19,179 nucleotides of DNA. It comes from CAYMBL01 sp044225155 (GTDB taxonomy: Bacteria; Planctomycetota; Phycisphaerae; UBA1845; Fen-1342). Both the position numbers and the translations under genes were made by a program. Within the stretch, counting starts at the first letter, position 1; every line of letters begins with the position of its first letter. A model generated the notes under the pieces. The model saw only the letters and a list, made by a program, of their open reading frames with translations. It was not told the DNA's origin and ran no database searches. The stretch lies in assembly GCA_044225155.1 (NCBI GenBank), contig JBGAJB010000039.1, positions 1 to 19,179 on the forward strand. Direction: 5' to 3'. Positions 16,120 to 19,179 of the stretch are shown piece by piece.

Positions 16120-17055
16120 GTGCGGATACTGGTCGCCGGCTGTGCCGGGTTCATCGGGTATCACCTCTGTGAGCGTCTCCTGCGCGAGGGACACGAGCTG
16201 ATCGGCGTCGACGACCTCTGCACGGGGCAGCCGCGGAATGCGGCCGACCTTTCAAAAAATCCCCGCTTCCGCTTCGTGCAGCAGGACATCGCGCAGGGCG
16301 TCCCTGTCGAAGGCGCGCTGGACCGCGTCTTTGACCTGGCTTGTCCGGCATCGCCCGTGGATTTCGCGCCGCGGCGAATGAAGATCCTCGAAGTCTGCTC
16401 GCGCGGCGTGTGGAACCTGCTCGATCTATGCCGCAAATCCGGCGCACGCTTGATGCACGCCAGCACGAGCGAGGTTTACGGCGATCCGGCCGAGCATCCG
16501 CAGCGCGAGAGTTACTGGGGTAACGTGAATCCGATCGGGCCGCGCGCGTGCTATGACGAGGGAAAACGCTTTGCCGAAGCACTGATCACGAACTATCGCG
16601 CGGCTCACGGCGTGCAAACCCGGATGGCACGCATTTTCAACACGTACGGCCCACGCATGCGCGGCGACGACGGACGCGTGCTGCCAAACTTCATCAATCA
16701 GGCGCTGCGCGGCGAGCCGTTGACGATCCACGGCGATGGGCAGCAGACGCGCAGCTTTTGCTTCGTCACCGACCTCGTCGACGGGTTGATCCGGCTTTGC
16801 GAAAGTGACGTGGTTGACCCCGTCAACGTCGGGAATCCAGCCGAGGTGACGATCCTCGAAGCGGCGCAGGAAGTCATCACGCTTTGCGGCAGCAAGAGCA
16901 CGGTCACGCATCTGCCGGCGTGGAAGGACGATCCCCGGCGGCGCAAGCCGGACATCACCCGGGCGCAGCAGCTATTGGGGTGGAACCCGACCGTCGCGCG
17001 CTCCGACGGATTCGCGCGAACGGTCGAGTGGTTCCGCGATCAGGCACAGCGCTAG
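16120..17055 (+). CDS. NAD-dependent epimerase, UDP-glucuronate decarboxylase-like
   Basis: This is a 311-residue extended SDR enzyme. The Rossmann motif GCAGFIG is at residues 7-13 (a variant of GGxGxxG), with the NAD-binding Asp-Asp at 31-32. ASTSEVYGDP is at 114-123 and the catalytic Tyr/Lys in YDEGK are at 145 and 149. The blocks HLACPASPV-like (DLACPASPVDF), ESYWGNVNPIGPRACYDEGK and RIFNTYGPRM are characteristic of UDP-glucuronate decarboxylases, which make UDP-xylose for cell-surface glycans. The start is GTG 16120 with AAGGG upstream; beginning at a later ATG would remove the Rossmann fold. It is followed after 26 bases by truA, so the two probably share a transcript. Another nucleotide-sugar epimerase or dehydratase activity is possible. 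Confidence 0.88.
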   Translation: MRILVAGCAGFIGYHLCERLLREGHELIGVDDLCTGQPRNAADLSKNPRFRFVQQDIAQGVPVEGALDRVFDLACPASPVDFAPRRMKILEVCSRGVWNLLDLCRKSGARLMHASTSEVYGDPAEHPQRESYWGNVNPIGPRACYDEGKRFAEALITNYRAAHGVQTRMARIFNTYGPRMRGDDGRVLPNFINQALRGEPLTIHGDGQQTRSFCFVTDLVDGLIRLCESDVVDPVNVGNPAEVTILEAAQEVITLCGSKSTVTHLPAWKDDPRRRKPDITRAQQLLGWNPTVARSDGFARTVEWFRDQAQR

Positions 17056-17081
17056 AGCCGCCACGCGGCGCGGGAACTCTC

Positions 17082-17933
17082 ATGCAGAGCGACTCGGCCA
17101 ACGCACGGAAGCTCAAACGCCGAAATCTGCGCCTGACGCTCGCCTACGACGGACGAGGCTTTCACGGCTGGCAACGGCAGGAAGGCGTGCGCACCGTTCA
17201 GGCCGATGTCGAGGACGTTTGTCGTCGCGTGCTGGGCGAACTCGTGCATGTCGTGGGGGCCAGCCGCACGGACACGGGCGTGCACGCGCGCGGGCAAGTG
17301 GCGCACATGCGCACCGACACCGTCATCCCGCTTGCGAACCTGAAACGCGCCATCGGACATCATCTGCCCGTCGATGTCGGCCTCGTAGAGATCGACGAGG
17401 TTCGCACCGATTTTCATTCGTCCACCTGTGCCCAGCGCAAGCGCTATCGCTATCGAATATTCGCCCACGAGCGGCGCCCGGTGGAGCAGCAGCTCCTCGG
17501 CGTCGTCTGGCACTGCTGGATGCCGGTCGATCTCACGCGCATGGCGGCGGCCGCGCCGGCTTGGATCGGCCGGCATGACTTCGCCAGTTTTGCGAGTGCC
17601 GGGAGTCCGCGCGAGACGACTGTTCGTTCGGTTTTCGCCATCGATGTGCAGCCGGTCGGCCACGAAATTCGCGTCGACATCGAGGGTGACGGATTTCTCT
17701 ACCATCAAGTGCGGAACATGGTCGGCACGCTGGTTGAGATCGGTCGTGGCCATTGGCCCGTCGAACGTGCCTCCGAAATCCTCGCGGCGCGCGACCGGCG
17801 CGCGGCCGGGCCGACGGCCCCGCCCGAGGGATTGTGCCTGGAGTGGATTCAGTATGGCCCGGAGTGGCTGATCTCAGAGTCCATGACGCGTGCAAATCCG
17901 ACGGACGTAACGAGTGAGAACACGTCATCATGA
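17082..17933 (+). CDS. truA: tRNA pseudouridine(38-40) synthase TruA
   Basis: This 283-residue protein starts at ATG 17082, after which LRLTLAYDGRGFHGWQRQ opens the TruA fold. The catalytic Asp is residue 64 in GASRTDTGVHARGQVAH, the invariant family motif. Further blocks are RYRYRIF near residue 124, HDFASFASAGS near 165-175 and FLYHQVRNMVGTLVEIGRG near 206-224. TruA converts uridines 38-40 of the tRNA anticodon arm to pseudouridine in the cytoplasm. The open frame extends upstream into the epimerase gene, but that part has no TruA similarity. The last 25 or so residues (after WIQYGPEWL) are an extra tail. The stop codon overlaps the next start by four bases (ATGA at 17930-17933), suggesting translational coupling. 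Confidence 0.93.
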   Translation: MQSDSANARKLKRRNLRLTLAYDGRGFHGWQRQEGVRTVQADVEDVCRRVLGELVHVVGASRTDTGVHARGQVAHMRTDTVIPLANLKRAIGHHLPVDVGLVEIDEVRTDFHSSTCAQRKRYRYRIFAHERRPVEQQLLGVVWHCWMPVDLTRMAAAAPAWIGRHDFASFASAGSPRETTVRSVFAIDVQPVGHEIRVDIEGDGFLYHQVRNMVGTLVEIGRGHWPVERASEILAARDRRAAGPTAPPEGLCLEWIQYGPEWLISESMTRANPTDVTSENTSS

Positions 17934-18661
17934 ATCTCGCCGGCAGAGTTGCGTTAATCACGGGGGCCGCCCGCCGTCTTGGACAAGCAATCTCGCTGCG
18001 GCTGGCGGAGAGCGGCGTTTCGATGGCCGTCCACCATCACACGTCATCCGATGAAGCGGATGCAACCGTGCGCTTATGCCGGGAGCGCGGTGTCGCTGCG
18101 GAATCATTCGCGTGCGATCTGGCCGACTCGGTCGCCACCGCGGCGCTCGTACCTTCGGTGCTCGCACGCTTTGGTCGGCTGGACATCCTGATCAACAATG
18201 CCTCGCGTTTCACGCCGCAGCGAATCGACGACTTCTCCGTCGAGGAATGGAATCGAACCCTCGCGATCAATACCACGGCTCCGATGATTCTGGCGCATGC
18301 GGCAAGAGCAGCATTGCGGCAAAACGGCGGGCGAATCGTCAACCTGTGCGATGCGGCGACGAGCCATCCGTGGCCCGGACATCTCGCCTATATCGTCTCA
18401 AAGGGGGCGCTGGATACGCTGACCATGGCGCTCGCGCGTGCAATGGCGCCGGAGGTCAACGTAGTCGGAGTGGCGCCCGGAATCGCGGAGTTCCCGCCCG
18501 ACTACGACGCGGCGAGTCGCGCGCGATTGATCGAGCGCATCCCTCTCAAGCGGGCCGGAACGCCGGAGGACATCGCAGCCTCCGTTCACTTTTTGCTGGA
18601 AAAAGGCGATTTCATCACAGGTACGATCGTCAATGTTGACGGCGGGCGCTCGATTGCCTGA
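17930..18661 (+). CDS. Short-chain dehydrogenase/reductase with pteridine-reductase-type active site
   Basis: This is a 243-residue classical SDR. The cofactor motif TGAARRLG is at residues 11-18; the Arg-Arg pair is typical of NADPH-dependent pteridine reductases. NNAS is at 89-92. The catalytic set is Asp141, Tyr154 and Lys158, in LCDAATSHP and AYIVSKGAL. The Asp sits exactly 13 residues before the Tyr, as in trypanosomatid PTR1, instead of the Ser of most SDRs. PG near residue 187 and NVDGG near the end complete the fold. This suggests reduction of a dihydropterin or dihydrofolate-like substrate (PTR1/FolM group), but many SDRs of this type are uncharacterised. It is coupled to truA by a 4-base overlap. 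It ends 17 bases before the convergent cheB stop. Confidence 0.85.
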   Translation: MNLAGRVALITGAARRLGQAISLRLAESGVSMAVHHHTSSDEADATVRLCRERGVAAESFACDLADSVATAALVPSVLARFGRLDILINNASRFTPQRIDDFSVEEWNRTLAINTTAPMILAHAARAALRQNGGRIVNLCDAATSHPWPGHLAYIVSKGALDTLTMALARAMAPEVNVVGVAPGIAEFPPDYDAASRARLIERIPLKRAGTPEDIAASVHFLLEKGDFITGTIVNVDGGRSIA

Positions 18662-18678
18662 ATGCCCCGCGGAACCCC

Positions 18679-19179
18679 CTATTTCGACTGAGCGGCCAAC
18701 GGCGCACTCTTCGAAGAGCGGTGATTCCGCTCGGCGAGCACGCTGACGATGACCCCGGGGATTTCCTCGGGCGGCAGGACGTGCATGACGGCGCCGCGTT
18801 CGACGGCCGCTTTCGGCATGCCGTAAACAACGCACGTCTCCCGGCTCTGCCCAAACGTGATCGCTCCCGCCGCTCGCATGCGCCCAAGGGCGACCGCGCC
18901 ATCGTCGCCCATGCCAGTCAGCAATATGCCGATCGCGTTCGCGCTCGCCACCTTGGTGACCGAGTCAAAAAGGGGTTCAACACTCGGGCAGTGGCCATTC
19001 ACCTTCACCTGGTTCGTGTACCGGCATTCCCATCCACGAACCGTGCGTTTGATCGTGAGATGCGTGTCGCCGCGCGCGACCACCGCCTCGCCGGGTTGAA
19101 TGATCTGACCGTCCGCCGCCTGTGTGACGCGCAAGGGACAGGCCCGATCCAAGCGCTCGGCGAAGGCGACGGTGAAGTC
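18679..19179 (-). CDS. cheB: Chemotaxis protein-glutamate methylesterase CheB, C-terminal part (partial)
   Basis: The reading frame is open from the right window edge to the TAG at 18679-18681 (166 residues). It starts inside the CheB methylesterase domain with FAERLDRACPLRVTQAADGQ. It contains the GHCPSVEPLFDSV block, the catalytic Asp in GILLTGMGDDGA, then CVVYGMPKAAVERGAV. The catalytic Ser and His, and any N-terminal receiver domain, lie beyond the window. CheB removes methyl groups from chemoreceptors and also deamidates glutamines. Because the N-terminus is not visible, a stand-alone CheB-like methylesterase or a CheB-CheR fusion cannot be excluded. A basic tail of about 20 residues follows the domain. 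Confidence 0.9.
   Translation of the reverse strand, partial: DFTVAFAERLDRACPLRVTQAADGQIIQPGEAVVARGDTHLTIKRTVRGWECRYTNQVKVNGHCPSVEPLFDSVTKVASANAIGILLTGMGDDGAVALGRMRAAGAITFGQSRETCVVYGMPKAAVERGAVMHVLPPEEIPGVIVSVLAERNHRSSKSAPLAAQSK

Overview
This window looks like chromosomal DNA from a high-GC member of the Planctomycetota, plausibly the class Phycisphaerae. That placement is an inference. It rests on the strong G/C third-position bias, an ECF-type sigma factor next to a membrane Ser/Thr kinase that carries a long WD40 tail, a B12-binding-type radical SAM protein, and a stand-alone Clp N-domain protein. No rRNA, tRNA or CRISPR array is visible.

Left edge (1-858): the first codons of a ligD gene (bacterial NHEJ ligase, minus strand) run off the window. 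Upstream of it, on the same strand, is a small frameshifted gene resembling the short 'plasmid stabilisation/ChaB-like' proteins. About 430 bases without a gene follow. Next come an intact phoH (859-1881) and a 7TM-HD phosphodiesterase of the PgpH/YqfF type (1917-4193). The latter reads cleanly to about 3085 and is then broken by repeated frame changes.

Middle (about 3085-12208): every gene here is recognisable but interrupted. They are a metallo-beta-lactamase/double-rhodanese protein (4302 to about 5672), an ECF-type sigma factor (about 5995-6479), a Ser/Thr kinase with a transmembrane segment and 14-16 WD40 repeats (6519-10141), and a radical SAM protein (about 10218-12208). The motifs are well kept but scattered over different frames, with short losses inside conserved blocks. 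Because five unrelated genes are hit together while flanking genes are clean, poor consensus sequence is at least as likely as real gene decay.

Right part (12347-19179): an intact single-domain IS200-like (Y1) transposase is framed by two inverted, structured palindromic repeats. Each repeat has the order short hairpin, long hairpin, short hairpin. A degenerate solo copy of the same repeat sits at 5822-5915, between the rhodanese and sigma genes. Beyond it are intact housekeeping genes: rimO (minus), secG (plus), a Clp N-domain protein (minus), then a likely operon of a UDP-glucuronate-decarboxylase-like epimerase, truA, and an SDR with a pteridine-reductase-type catalytic triad (the last two overlap by 4 bases). 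The C-terminal part of cheB converges on this operon and runs off the right edge.

Functionally the window mixes RNA modification and ribosome maturation (truA, rimO, phoH), envelope and secretion functions (secG, nucleotide-sugar epimerase), signalling (PgpH-like, sigma/kinase pair, cheB), persulfide/sulfur chemistry (MBL-rhodanese) and DNA repair (ligD). I saw no clear undescribed defence or biosynthetic system. The most interesting signals are the transposase-associated palindromic repeat family and the clustered frame disruption.
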